Made by a program: the position numbers and the translations under genes
Part shown: one piece after another, positions 8,809 through 17,281 of the stretch
Position numbering within the stretch: position 1 is the stretch's first letter
Layout: each line of letters begins with the position of its first letter
Notes under the pieces: model-generated
Seen by the model: the letters and a program-made list of their open reading frames with translations, nothing else
The model's database searches: none
Told to the model about the DNA's origin: nothing
From: Chlamydiales bacterium
Lineage (GTDB): Bacteria; Chlamydiota; Chlamydiia; Chlamydiales; JAAKFR01
Assembly: GCA_024233495.1 (NCBI GenBank)
Contig: JACKPM010000002.1
Location: 124,001 to 188,000, forward strand
Direction: 5' to 3'
DNA: 64,000 bases

Positions 8809-10005
8809 ATGAATCTCACACTTCTTTTTTCACTTCTAACTTTTTTGGGCATCTCTCAGCTGTGGATAGGCAAAAAAAGCCAATCGCAAGATCATGACGA
8901 CTACTTCTTAATGGGGCGTCGTCTAGGACTCTTTTCTCTTGTGATGACGCTCCTTGCCACGCAAATTGGGGGCGGCATGCTTTTGGGAGCAGCTGAGGAG
9001 GCGTATCGGTATGGCTTCGGTGCGCTCTTCTATCCCCTCGGCATGGTGGTTGGAATGGTGATCTTAGGCTGCGGCTTTGGCGCCAAGTTTCGCAAACTTG
9101 AACTCTCGACTATAGCAGAAGTTTTTGAAAAGGTTTATGGCTCTACCCGCTTGCGCAAGATAGCTTCCTTATTATCTATCGTTTCCCTCTTCTTTATCTT
9201 GGCCGCACAGGCGATTGCCGCGAGAAAATTTTTTATTTCAATTGGTTTTGAGACCCACCTCTTATTTGTAGCGACCTGGGCAATATTAGTGATCTATACT
9301 GCTTTTGGTGGTTTGAAGGCTGTGGTGCGCACAGATATTTTGCAGGCAAGCTTCATCATTGCCTCTTTTGGGATTGCCTCCTTTGGAAGGCGCCCGGAGT
9401 TTACACCCTTTGTGGGTGAAAGTGTACCGTGGGCGACCTGGCTTTTCGTGCCGCTTGCCTTCATGTTGATCGAACAAGATATGGGGCAGCGCTGTTTCGC
9501 AGCAAAGAGTCCAAAGACCGTGACATTTGCCTCTTTCATTGCAGCGGGGGCACTTCTGCTCATCTCTCTCTTCCCAATCACCGTGGGTGTAGCTGCACGC
9601 TCAGCGGGCTTGGAGATTCCTCAAGGCGGCTCTGTATTGATCTTTGCAATCGCGGCATTTACCAATCCTACTATTTTAACAATCTTGGTCGCAGCGATTT
9701 TGATGGCGATCGTTTCTACCTCAGACTCTCTTCTTAGCGCAATTTCCTCTAATTTAGCATGCGACTTTTTATCGAAAGGAAGTTTGCTTTCCTGTAGATT
9801 GCTAACACTTGCCATTGGGATGGGCACACTTGTTTTCTCCTTCTTTTTTGACAACGTGGTGCGCATGTTGATGTTTGCGTACGAACTTTCGGTCTATGTA
9901 CTACTTATCCCTGTGCTAATGGCGCTTTTATTCAAGCGACCTAGCAAGAAAATTGCGATTGCTGCAATGGTTGTAGGAGGACTATGGAAATTGTGGTTAA
10001 GGTAA
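8809..10005 (+). CDS. Sodium:solute symporter family protein
   Basis: A 398-residue membrane protein of the SSS family (PutP/PanF-like). Seen: DDYFLMGRRLG after helix 1, the Na+-binding helix around LATQIGGGMLLGAAEEAYRYG, YTAFGGLKAVVRTDILQ (the GGxxAVxxTD signature), and VSTSDSLLSAISSNLACD in the late helix that carries Na+-site residues. It is shorter than the usual 470-550 residues, ending at about helix 12, so a C-terminal helix is missing relative to typical members. The substrate cannot be deduced. Its 3' end overlaps the next gene by 22 bases. Confidence 0.85.
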   Translation: MNLTLLFSLLTFLGISQLWIGKKSQSQDHDDYFLMGRRLGLFSLVMTLLATQIGGGMLLGAAEEAYRYGFGALFYPLGMVVGMVILGCGFGAKFRKLELSTIAEVFEKVYGSTRLRKIASLLSIVSLFFILAAQAIAARKFFISIGFETHLLFVATWAILVIYTAFGGLKAVVRTDILQASFIIASFGIASFGRRPEFTPFVGESVPWATWLFVPLAFMLIEQDMGQRCFAAKSPKTVTFASFIAAGALLLISLFPITVGVAARSAGLEIPQGGSVLIFAIAAFTNPTILTILVAAILMAIVSTSDSLLSAISSNLACDFLSKGSLLSCRLLTLAIGMGTLVFSFFFDNVVRMLMFAYELSVYVLLIPVLMALLFKRPSKKIAIAAMVVGGLWKLWLR

Positions 10006-10202
10006 CGCCAAAAGCGAAAAAAGAAGAGGTCCTCGATGAGGGTGAATTTCTTCGTGTAAAGGTGACTGCTGCTCCAGATAAGGGAGAAGCGAATCGTGCC
10101 TGTATCAAGCTTCTAGCAAAGCACTTTGACGTACCACAACGAGATGTGATTCTCATTCGCGGGGAGACAGCGCGCACAAAAACATTTCTTATTGAAAGAT
10201 AA
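9984..10202 (+). CDS. DUF167/YggU-family protein
   Basis: A 72-residue protein of the DUF167 (YggU) family: VKVTPKAKKEEV at the start, LRVKVTAAPDKGEANRACIKLLAKHFDVP in the middle, and the end V(I)LIRGETARTKTFLIE are the family signature. Its role is not established. It begins inside the symporter gene (22-base overlap) with the site GGAGGACT just before ATG inside the coding sequence of that gene, so expression is coupled. It overlaps the end of the convergent antiporter gene by 14 bases. Confidence 0.9.
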   Translation: MEIVVKVTPKAKKEEVLDEGEFLRVKVTAAPDKGEANRACIKLLAKHFDVPQRDVILIRGETARTKTFLIER

Positions 10203-11496
10203 GGAAGATTGCGAAGTATGTGAGTGAGGGAAAGAGCGCAGCCAAAAAGAGTTTAGAGAAATAGACCTCTTCGCAAAAGCTATGCCGCACAATGGTAAGA
10301 CCGATGGGATTTGCCACGTTCGCAATTACTGTGAGCCCCCCTGCTGACATCGCTGAGGCAACTAGTAAGTACTGTCCATGAGGTGCGATGTTTGGAATTT
10401 GGACTGCAAGGTAATTGACGATGGCGTTGTCCATAAACCCTGAAAGGACAAAGCTTGAAAGCGTTTTTATCCCTTCCCCAAAATCACGCAAGAGTGGTAG
10501 CACCCACCATCCTTGCAATTCCCCATGCATAATGAGGCTCGTAAAGAAGATACCCGCCAAGGCGGCTCGTTTCAGATGAAGCTTAGCCTGATAAAACTTT
10601 GTGACCTGATAGAATCCCAAGAAAATCACGAAAAGTGAAATGAAGACTATAGGGCTAAGGGAGAAGGTTGAAATGCCAATTACAAAAAGGAGGTGAACAG
10701 CAGTGATCCAAAAAGGCGTTGGTACGCTTTCCTCTTCTTTTTCAAAGGTAGGAATTTTTGCTGGGAAATTTTCTTTTAACTCCTTGCGGAAGATAAGGTA
10801 GTAGGTAAGATTTACAAACACCATCCCGACAATCACTTTCCATCCAAAGCGGGAGAACATATAACTCACATCCCATTCCCACAATTTCGCAGGAATAAAG
10901 AGAGCACGAGAGGAATAGGGAGAGAGAAGTCCGCCAACAGAGATGTTCGCCATGAGCAAACCAAAAGTGGCGTATTGAAAACGGCGGCTTGGCAAGTATG
11001 GGAAAAACTTTTTGGTAAGGAGAATGGCGCAAAGCGCCATCGCACCAGGTTCCTTGAGCACAGAGCCAAGGAAAGGGCCAACTGTCATAATGGCCCACCA
11101 CCATGCTCCACCGGTATCTTTTCCAATGCGCGCAAACCACTCAAGGATGCGCTCTGTAAACGAAATGATGGGACGCGATCCAATCACCACTACGATCACC
11201 ATCATATAGAGAGCAAAAGTATAGTCCCGTCCAGTGAAATACTCCTGAATGCCACTCCACCCAATGAAGGGGGTGGCCCATAGAAACAACGGAATGAGCC
11301 AAGCAGCAAAAATCACTTCCACTTCGCTATTTATTTTCAAAAATTCGGAGAGAAAGTAGTAGAAGCGCCATTTGTAGGGATGGGAGACTTGCTTCATCCG
11401 CATACGTACAGCCCACTGGTGAATCTCAGGCGAAAGAAATGTATGGAGGATCGCAAGAAAGAAAATAATGGTCGCGCCAATATAAAAAGTGGTCAT
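10189..11496 (-). CDS. Putative Na+/H+ antiporter-type membrane protein
   Basis: A 435-residue protein with about 11-12 hydrophobic helices that resembles the large family annotated as putative Na+/H+ antiporters in proteobacteria and chlamydiae. Seen: a long amphipathic N-terminal loop (IHQWAVRMRMKQVSHPYKWRFYYFLSEFLK), SRPIISFTERILEWFARI, a hydrophobic ...GPFLGSVLKEPGAMALCA stretch and a late LTVIANVANPIGLTIVRH helix reminiscent of ion-transporter discontinuous helices. Transport of Na+ is by family only. It overlaps by 4 bases the upstream CPA-type antiporter gene, so both form an operon. Confidence 0.65.
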   Translation of the reverse strand: MTTFYIGATIIFFLAILHTFLSPEIHQWAVRMRMKQVSHPYKWRFYYFLSEFLKINSEVEVIFAAWLIPLFLWATPFIGWSGIQEYFTGRDYTFALYMMVIVVVIGSRPIISFTERILEWFARIGKDTGGAWWWAIMTVGPFLGSVLKEPGAMALCAILLTKKFFPYLPSRRFQYATFGLLMANISVGGLLSPYSSRALFIPAKLWEWDVSYMFSRFGWKVIVGMVFVNLTYYLIFRKELKENFPAKIPTFEKEEESVPTPFWITAVHLLFVIGISTFSLSPIVFISLFVIFLGFYQVTKFYQAKLHLKRAALAGIFFTSLIMHGELQGWWVLPLLRDFGEGIKTLSSFVLSGFMDNAIVNYLAVQIPNIAPHGQYLLVASAMSAGGLTVIANVANPIGLTIVRHSFCEEVYFSKLFLAALFPSLTYFAIFLIFQ

Positions 11497-12596
11497 AGCG
11501 GCCTTCTCCCTGCAAGACGCACGACATACCAGGTGAAGAGTCCTGTGAGCAACAAGTTGAGTGCCAAGCTTAAGCCCGCAACAGTCATCGCATACCCCGA
11601 AATACCATGCTCAATGGCCAAAAGCAAGATTCCAGCACCCACCTCCCCTCTTGGAAACATCCCGATGCTGACAGCAGCTCTTTGAGCAAGCGTCACCTCA
11701 TTTCGGTAGAAAAACATAGGAAAGCACTTCCCGAGGTTAGAGAGGATGGTGATCACAATCACATTCAACGCTAATAAAATGGGGTTATAGGAATTGAGCA
11801 CGATTTTGGGGAGAATCAAACCCACTAGAATCATGAAGATAACCTTGATGGTATGATCGAAATGCTTGAGGTTGCGCTCTTCAGGTTCAATAAAGGCATG
11901 TTCATGCTCATAGCGAGGTGAGGCGTGAGGGTTATAAAGAACAGCCCCCCAGACAAAGGCCGGAAGGAGGATTTCCATCTCAATTGCAAAGCCAAGTTGG
12001 AGCCACTGCAAAAGGGAGGCGAGGATGACGCTGTAGCCAAAAAACCAGAGACGTCCAGCTGGCAGCCTCAGTTTGTGCATGAAGACCCAGGCAAAGTAGA
12101 GCAAGAGGAGCATAATGATGAGTACACCAAGAAGCGTCCCACTAAATCCCATAAAGAGAAACTGGAGGGGAACAAGCAAAATGATCGTATCCACATCATC
12201 TAGGATCGCAAGAGTGCGCACCTTGCGAAAAATCCATGTTGTTCCCAAACCTGCTGCAGCAAGCATCGAAAACAAAATACCGGACGAGGTGGGAGCAGCG
12301 AATCGACTGATTAAGAGAAGCTCTTCCCAACTATTTTGTTTTTTGAGCATTAAAAAATAGAGGAAACAAAAAAGCCAGGGAGCTGTGGCAGCAAGGGCAG
12401 CTACAAAGTAGTCTTTAACATGACTTTTAACCTTGTTTTTATCCAAGGTAAACTCGAGCCCCACCTCCATCATAATGTAGGCAAGTGCAATATCTGCAAG
12501 GAAGGTAAGCCAATGCCGAATAGGAGCAAAGTCGAACACTTGGGAAAAGAACATCCCGATGATGAGACAGAAGCTGTAAAGATAGATCAAGCGCAC
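11493..12596 (-). CDS. Cation:proton antiporter (CPA/Kef type)
   Basis: A 367-residue, about 12-helix protein of the monovalent cation:proton antiporter superfamily. Seen: LADIALAYIMMEVGLEFTLD near helix 3 (typical of KefB/NhaS-like proteins), ILDDVDTIILLVPLQF (the DD-containing ion-binding helix), and ...GMFPRGEVGAGILLLAIEHGI (the PRGEVG motif). No TrkA-N or other cytosolic domain follows, so it is the short form. With the adjacent antiporter-like gene it suggests a pair of ion exchangers for pH or Na+ control. Divergent from mgtE with only 37 bases between the two starts. Confidence 0.85.
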   Translation of the reverse strand: MRLIYLYSFCLIIGMFFSQVFDFAPIRHWLTFLADIALAYIMMEVGLEFTLDKNKVKSHVKDYFVAALAATAPWLFCFLYFLMLKKQNSWEELLLISRFAAPTSSGILFSMLAAAGLGTTWIFRKVRTLAILDDVDTIILLVPLQFLFMGFSGTLLGVLIIMLLLLYFAWVFMHKLRLPAGRLWFFGYSVILASLLQWLQLGFAIEMEILLPAFVWGAVLYNPHASPRYEHEHAFIEPEERNLKHFDHTIKVIFMILVGLILPKIVLNSYNPILLALNVIVITILSNLGKCFPMFFYRNEVTLAQRAAVSIGMFPRGEVGAGILLLAIEHGISGYAMTVAGLSLALNLLLTGLFTWYVVRLAGRRPL

Positions 12597-12633
12597 TCTT
12601 CCTAAATAAATAGAATTTCCTTAAAAGAAAACC

Positions 12634-13650
12634 ATGAAGATCGATCCCTCGCAGAGGTTCAGCCCTAAAACACTCGCTCAGCCTGTGCAAAACTTTCTTT
12701 CTACCTTTCAGTTCGCTTTTACACATGAGCAAACGATTGGAGACATTTTGGCGAAGCTCAATGCTAGAGAGAAAAGGCTGCAAAACGTGTATTTTTATGT
12801 ACTTGATAGCGATGGCTTTTTAATTGGAATCGTCACTGTGCAAGAGGTGCTCTACAATAAGCCCGAAACAAAATTGATCGATATTCTTGACCATGAAGTG
12901 CTGAAAATTCGAAATGATGAACCTCTTGAGAAGGCTCTCAAAATTTTGGCTCACCACGAACTCCTTGCCCTCCCTGTGGTTGATGCAGAAAATCGCTATC
13001 TAGGCATCATCGATGTGGTGCCACAAGATGAGGAACATTTCCACAACACTAAAAGATTGCATGCTAAGACGATGAAGGAAGATATCTTCCAGTTCATCGG
13101 TTTTTCGATTGAGCAAGGAAAGATGGCATCGACGTGGTCTGAGTTCCGCTACCGCATGCCTTGGCTTCTTTGCAACCTAGTGGGAGGATTAATTTGCGTT
13201 GTAATTGGCGAGGCATTTGAAGAGACACTCCGTCTTTTTGTGATTCTTGCCCTCTTTATTCCCCTAGTGCTCTCACTAAGTGAATCGGTAGCTGTCCAAT
13301 CTATGACGATCAGCCTGCGTTTTTTACACCTTAAGAAGATCTACTGGACGCAGGTCTTACGCCGTTGCAACATAGAATGGAAAGCAAGCCTTTTGCTTGG
13401 ATTGGGAAATTCCATTCTAATTGCTGCTTTCTATTTTGCTTGGAGCACAGAGCTCATGCCCATCATTGCCATGGCAATCAGTATTACCGTCTCCATGATT
13501 GGAGCTGCCCTTTTTGGTGCGCTCTTCCCCATCGTGCTTCACGCACTAAAGCTCGACCCAAAAGTAGCTGCCGGCCCCGTCGTATTGACGATGGCCGACA
13601 TCATTACAGTCTCTATTTATTACAGTCTAACGACAGCATTTTTGCTCTGA
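12634..13650 (+). CDS. mgtE: Short MgtE-type Mg2+ transporter
   Basis: A 338-residue protein with two CBS domains (about residues 30-145: VYFYVLDSDGFLIGIVTVQEVL and LLALPVVDAENRYLGIIDVV) followed by a five-helix MgtE membrane domain (PWLLCNLVGGLICVVIG..., ...TMADIITVSIYYSL). In the family, CBS domains sense cytosolic Mg2+ and gate the channel. The N-terminal helical MgtE_N domain present in usual ~450-residue MgtE is absent, so gating could differ. The last 38 bases overlap the 3' end of the convergent heptose kinase gene. Confidence 0.88.
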   Translation: MKIDPSQRFSPKTLAQPVQNFLSTFQFAFTHEQTIGDILAKLNAREKRLQNVYFYVLDSDGFLIGIVTVQEVLYNKPETKLIDILDHEVLKIRNDEPLEKALKILAHHELLALPVVDAENRYLGIIDVVPQDEEHFHNTKRLHAKTMKEDIFQFIGFSIEQGKMASTWSEFRYRMPWLLCNLVGGLICVVIGEAFEETLRLFVILALFIPLVLSLSESVAVQSMTISLRFLHLKKIYWTQVLRRCNIEWKASLLLGLGNSILIAAFYFAWSTELMPIIAMAISITVSMIGAALFGALFPIVLHALKLDPKVAAGPVVLTMADIITVSIYYSLTTAFLL

Positions 13651-14545
13651 TTTGGTCAACGCTAACGCGGGCACAGCCAAGACATTCAATGGCAACTGCT
13701 GCTGCCAGGTTGCCTAACTGTGCCGCCTCATCAAGCGAGTAGCCGTTGGCAAGCGCCGCTGTCAAAACAGCAAGCACTGTGTCACCAGCTCCGGTCACAT
13801 CGCGCACCTCGTGCACCTGGGCCGGAAAGTCGCGCCGCCCCTCAGCTCCAAAAAGAGAAATCCCCTCACTAGAGCGAGTAATCATCAAGTTTTCAGCTCC
13901 TTTCAAAAGAACTGCTGCCACATCGTCGAGCGTCGCTTCATGCCCTAAACCGGCTGCAGCAATCGCCTCACCTAGATTTGGTTTAAGCACCATTGCACCC
14001 CAATAGCGAGTGAAGTCTAACCCCTTAGGATCAACAATCACTGGGATATCATAGCTGATGATCTCTTGTAATAGCGCTGGAGTTAAAAATCCTTTTGCAT
14101 AGTCAGAGATAGCAACCACATCTATCCCCTTCATTAATTGGGGAAGCTGCTCAATTACTTTTTGATATAAATATTCGGGAAGAGAAGAGACCTCCTCATA
14201 GTCGATCCGCACAATCTGCTGGCCACCCGCCATCATGCGATTTTTCTCAGGTGTGCAGAAATGCTGGTCAACGAAGATCCCCTTCGTGTCCACATTTTCA
14301 TCGGCTATGGACTGAAGAAAATCACGTCCAGCCTGATCGTTGCCCACGCGCCCAAGCGCTACAACGTCCATTCCCAACGATATTAAGTTGAGAATCGTGT
14401 TTCCCGCACCCCCAGGGATGCGGCGTTCATCCTTGACACACAGCACCGGAACAGGCGCTTCAGGAGAGATGCGACGCACCTCCCCTTGTGTGTAGATGTC
14501 GAGCATAAAGTCGCCCGCCACCAAAATCTTTTTCCTTTCAAACAT
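13613..14545 (-). CDS. hldA: D-glycero-beta-D-manno-heptose-7-phosphate kinase
   Basis: A 310-residue ribokinase/PfkB-fold kinase matching the N-terminal half of HldE (RfaE). It phosphorylates heptose-7-phosphate at C1 in ADP-heptose synthesis for LPS inner core. Seen: ILVAGDFMLDIYTQG, RISPEAPVPV, IPGGAGNTILNL (substrate-binding GG), and VRDVTGAGDTVLAVL (catalytic Asp of the GAGD motif). The cytidylyltransferase half of HldE is absent, so the adenylyltransferase step must be encoded elsewhere. Overlaps the upstream hldD by 8 bases (operon) and the convergent mgtE by 38 bases. Confidence 0.92.
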   Translation of the reverse strand: MFERKKILVAGDFMLDIYTQGEVRRISPEAPVPVLCVKDERRIPGGAGNTILNLISLGMDVVALGRVGNDQAGRDFLQSIADENVDTKGIFVDQHFCTPEKNRMMAGGQQIVRIDYEEVSSLPEYLYQKVIEQLPQLMKGIDVVAISDYAKGFLTPALLQEIISYDIPVIVDPKGLDFTRYWGAMVLKPNLGEAIAAAGLGHEATLDDVAAVLLKGAENLMITRSSEGISLFGAEGRRDFPAQVHEVRDVTGAGDTVLAVLTAALANGYSLDEAAQLGNLAAAVAIECLGCARVSVDQIRAKMLSLDCNK

Positions 14546-15491
14546 GCTTATGCGGCAATACGTATCCTTTCACATAATCGAGCACAGCCTCTTCCAATGA
14601 GAACCGAGGCATCACCAATTTGTTCACATGCGACTTCTTCATGTCGGCGCACGTGTAGTTTTGGTATTTTCCAACCAAATCATCTGGCATAGCAATATAC
14701 TCGATCTGCCCTGGGCGATCAACCCCTCTAATCACACCCTTCGCAAGGCGATTCCACGTCTGTTCTTCCCCTGTTCCGATATTGAAAATTCCCCCTAAGT
14801 CATTCTCTAAGAATTGCACAGTCATCTCTGCCGCATCCTTCACATAGATGAAATCACGAATCTGCCCCCCATCCTCAAACCTTTCAGGCTCAGAGGATGC
14901 GAAAAGACGAATTTTTCCGTCTTGCATTACATCAGGCACCATTTTTAAAATTGCAGAAGCCATTCTTCCTTTATGAAATTCATTTGGTCCATAAACATTG
15001 AAGTATTTCAGCCCAACAACACGGTCCAAAAGCCCCTTGCGCTTCAACCACAAATCAAAAATGTGCTTTGAAAAGCCATACATATTCAAAGGTTCGTACT
15101 GCTCTAACAAATCATGGTCATCAGAAAATCCCTTTGAGCCATCGCCATAAGTCGCAGCAGAGGAGGCATATATAAATCGAATACCACGCGCTAATGCGTA
15201 TTCAGCCAACATCCTAGTGTAGCGGTAGTTGTTTTCGAGCAAGAAATGCGAATCGCGCTCTACCGTGCTTGAGCAAGCACCCAAATGGATGATCGCCTGC
15301 ACTCCCTCATGGAGCCAGTCGAATAGCTCACTTTTATCGAGCACCTCTTCAAATGACTTACCTACAAGGTTTTTCCACTTGTCGCTCTCATCAAACTCAT
15401 CCACAACGACGATGTTCTCATAGCCCCGCTCATTCAATACCTTCAATACATTCGAGCCGATAAACCCCGCTCCACCAGTCAATACGATCAT
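14538..15491 (-). CDS. hldD: ADP-L-glycero-D-manno-heptose 6-epimerase
   Basis: NAD(P)-dependent epimerase making ADP-L,D-heptose for LPS core. Seen: the Rossmann GGAGFIGSN motif right at the N-terminus, IIHLGACSSTVERD (HldD-typical), the catalytic YGFSKHIFD (Y-x3-K), LKYFNVYGPNE, and RDFIYVKDAAEM. I place the start at the ATG at 15491 (MIVLTGG): GGAGG lies 7 bases upstream of it, whereas the ATG two codons earlier is only one base from that site, and the longer frame to 15533 adds a non-homologous leader. Forms an operon with hldA. Confidence 0.93.
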   Translation of the reverse strand: MIVLTGGAGFIGSNVLKVLNERGYENIVVVDEFDESDKWKNLVGKSFEEVLDKSELFDWLHEGVQAIIHLGACSSTVERDSHFLLENNYRYTRMLAEYALARGIRFIYASSAATYGDGSKGFSDDHDLLEQYEPLNMYGFSKHIFDLWLKRKGLLDRVVGLKYFNVYGPNEFHKGRMASAILKMVPDVMQDGKIRLFASSEPERFEDGGQIRDFIYVKDAAEMTVQFLENDLGGIFNIGTGEEQTWNRLAKGVIRGVDRPGQIEYIAMPDDLVGKYQNYTCADMKKSHVNKLVMPRFSLEEAVLDYVKGYVLPHKHV

Positions 15492-15582
15492 AGTCATACC
15501 TCCAAAAAAAGGAGAGGCTACCACACTCCCCAAATTTACGAAATCTCTTTACAAAACCCTAATCTTATTCACAGTAAATTAA

Positions 15583-15612
15583 CTGTCAATTAATTAAATT
15601 TTTTATTATAAT
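15583..15612 (+). promoter_or_regulatory. Sigma70-type promoter of the polyproline-protein gene
   Basis: CTGTCA at 15583-15588 and a consensus TATAAT at 15607-15612 are separated by 18 bases in a very AT-rich stretch, 33 bases upstream of the start codon at 15645. AAAGGAG (ribosome site) follows at about 15630. This fits a dedicated strong promoter. Confidence 0.55.
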
Positions 15613-15644
15613 AAGAAAAGCTTTTTTAAAAGGAGTTAATTGCT

Positions 15645-17240
15645 ATGTCAAATATGGATGTATTAAGATCAGGTTTCCAACTGGGGAACAGAGTAGTCCT
15701 TCAAGAGGGACAACTTACAAGCCTTTCTACGAGAGACGCAAAGCGCTCTGGGGCGATCATGGACCTCAAAACGATTCAGACAAAAATTCTAGATGCTGGC
15801 CTTCAACAAGCTGAAGTTCAAGAGGCTGCCCAGCTAATCAACCAAAGAGCGGACAATCTAGAGGGTCGATTGGGCAGCTTCTTTGCCCGTGTTTTTAATG
15901 GGCGTAAGATTGCACAGAGGGTGGGTGAGCTACGCGCTCTTGCAGCTACTATCTGCAGCAAAGCAACAACAGGTGCCAGTGAGGCTGTAGTTGAAGCCGC
16001 AATAAAAGAGGAGCGAGAGCGCGTTGTAGCACAAGCAAAAAAGCATTATGAGCCTAAGATTGCGGCTCTTAAGGAAAGGTTAAAAGGTCAAAGTACAGAG
16101 AAGCCGCTGACCCCACCAGATTCTCGTGATAGCTCCCCTGCTGGTACTTTAAAAGGTCTACCTCCACCACCACCTCCTCCACCGGGAATGGGCAATGTGC
16201 CTCCGCCACCACCTCCGCCTCCAGGAATGGGTAATGTGCCTCCGCCACCACCTCCGCCTCCAGGAATGGTAGGTCCGATCGTGCCACAAAAATCTCCACT
16301 GCATGTCCAATGTGAGAAGTTAGGTTCTGATCTTGGGGAAGGAATGCCTAAGGGCGATGATATTGGAAAGCTTGATGTTGCGATTCTTACACCATTTGCT
16401 CAGCGCCTGCTCGATACGTTTAATGCGCATACAGGTATTAGCGGTAAGACAGCTGGAATGGTTGAGGCGCTCACTGCCTCTCAAGCGAGGATCCATGAAG
16501 GAATTGGCCTCACTGCAAAGCGGCAGGCGCGCCTTGATAGCGCGCAAAGAGCGCTTGAAGCGGGCGACTCTTTCACTATGACCATTGCGGATAAAAAGGG
16601 CGCTGTGACCTACCTTTGGCATGCAAGAAAAGTGCCTGCAGAGACACCAGAAGGTGTGGTTGTGAAAGGGCTAATCACTGAATTTCTGAGTGAGTATGGA
16701 AAAGTTGTTGCGCACGGTAACGGTCAGCAACCTGGCACTCATGATCTTGTAAATGAAGTACAAGAGCTTCAGAAACAAGTAGTAGAGCTTGCAAGAGAGA
16801 TGAAACCCTTTATGGCTGCTGAAGAGGGCAAGGAAACAAAAAAGTCCCTGAAAGCTTTACATACGGAGAAGCTTCCGGCTCTTGTGAAAACAGCAGGAGC
16901 TCTTCCAGGAGGTAATGCGGAGGCATTGAAAGCTTTCCGCGCTCAATTTGCCGAAGTGAAGGCGGAGATCGCCAAAGTACAAGCAGGACAAAAAGAGTAC
17001 GAAAAGCTTGTGGTGAAGAAGAAAGGACCTCTACACCTGCTGAAGAGCAAGTGCGGTCTTGTAGAGGATCATGGTAAGCTTGTAGCGAAAAAGGCGACTG
17101 TTGCACGCGCATCAAGTGACAAGGCGGTCGCAGCGAAAAAGCCAGCGAAGCCAGAAGATGCTCTTGACATGACAACGCTGACAGCGTTGAGTGGAAAGCG
17201 CTTTTGGAGTGGTCTTGATAGATTCGCTCAGGACGATTAA
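15645..17240 (+). CDS. Polyproline (FH1-like) repeat protein, candidate effector
   Basis: A 531-residue protein that I cannot assign to a family. Residues 1-150 are mainly helical. Residues 173-206 hold three tandem 13-residue units of eight prolines followed by GMGNV or GMVG, like the FH1 region of formins or WASP-type proteins that bind profilin/SH3 domains. Residues 215-480 are helical and Gln/Lys/Ala rich with coiled-coil potential; the last 50 residues are strongly basic, then acidic (FAQDD). No signal peptide, no membrane segment. Good AAGGAG ribosome site, own promoter and own strong terminator. Chlamydiae deliver actin-active effectors by type III secretion (TarP is Pro-rich), so a host-cytoskeleton role is plausible inference, not shown. 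Confidence 0.75.
   Translation: MSNMDVLRSGFQLGNRVVLQEGQLTSLSTRDAKRSGAIMDLKTIQTKILDAGLQQAEVQEAAQLINQRADNLEGRLGSFFARVFNGRKIAQRVGELRALAATICSKATTGASEAVVEAAIKEERERVVAQAKKHYEPKIAALKERLKGQSTEKPLTPPDSRDSSPAGTLKGLPPPPPPPPGMGNVPPPPPPPPGMGNVPPPPPPPPGMVGPIVPQKSPLHVQCEKLGSDLGEGMPKGDDIGKLDVAILTPFAQRLLDTFNAHTGISGKTAGMVEALTASQARIHEGIGLTAKRQARLDSAQRALEAGDSFTMTIADKKGAVTYLWHARKVPAETPEGVVVKGLITEFLSEYGKVVAHGNGQQPGTHDLVNEVQELQKQVVELAREMKPFMAAEEGKETKKSLKALHTEKLPALVKTAGALPGGNAEALKAFRAQFAEVKAEIAKVQAGQKEYEKLVVKKKGPLHLLKSKCGLVEDHGKLVAKKATVARASSDKAVAAKKPAKPEDALDMTTLTALSGKRFWSGLDRFAQDD
16161..16265 (+). repeat. Three tandem 39-bp units encoding polyproline
   Basis: In-frame tandem repeat inside the gene at 15645: three units, each eight Pro codons plus GMGNV (last unit diverges to GMVG). 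Units two and three share nearly identical DNA, pointing to recent duplication; number of units may vary between strains. Confidence 0.85.
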
Positions 17241-17281
17241 TAACGGGAGTTCTACAGTGTGGCCATTTTGGAAATCATAGG

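Noticed and set aside
8625..8852. 75-codon - strand ORF overlapping the symporter start
   Set aside because: No ribosome site, overlaps a well supported gene start, low protein-like character.
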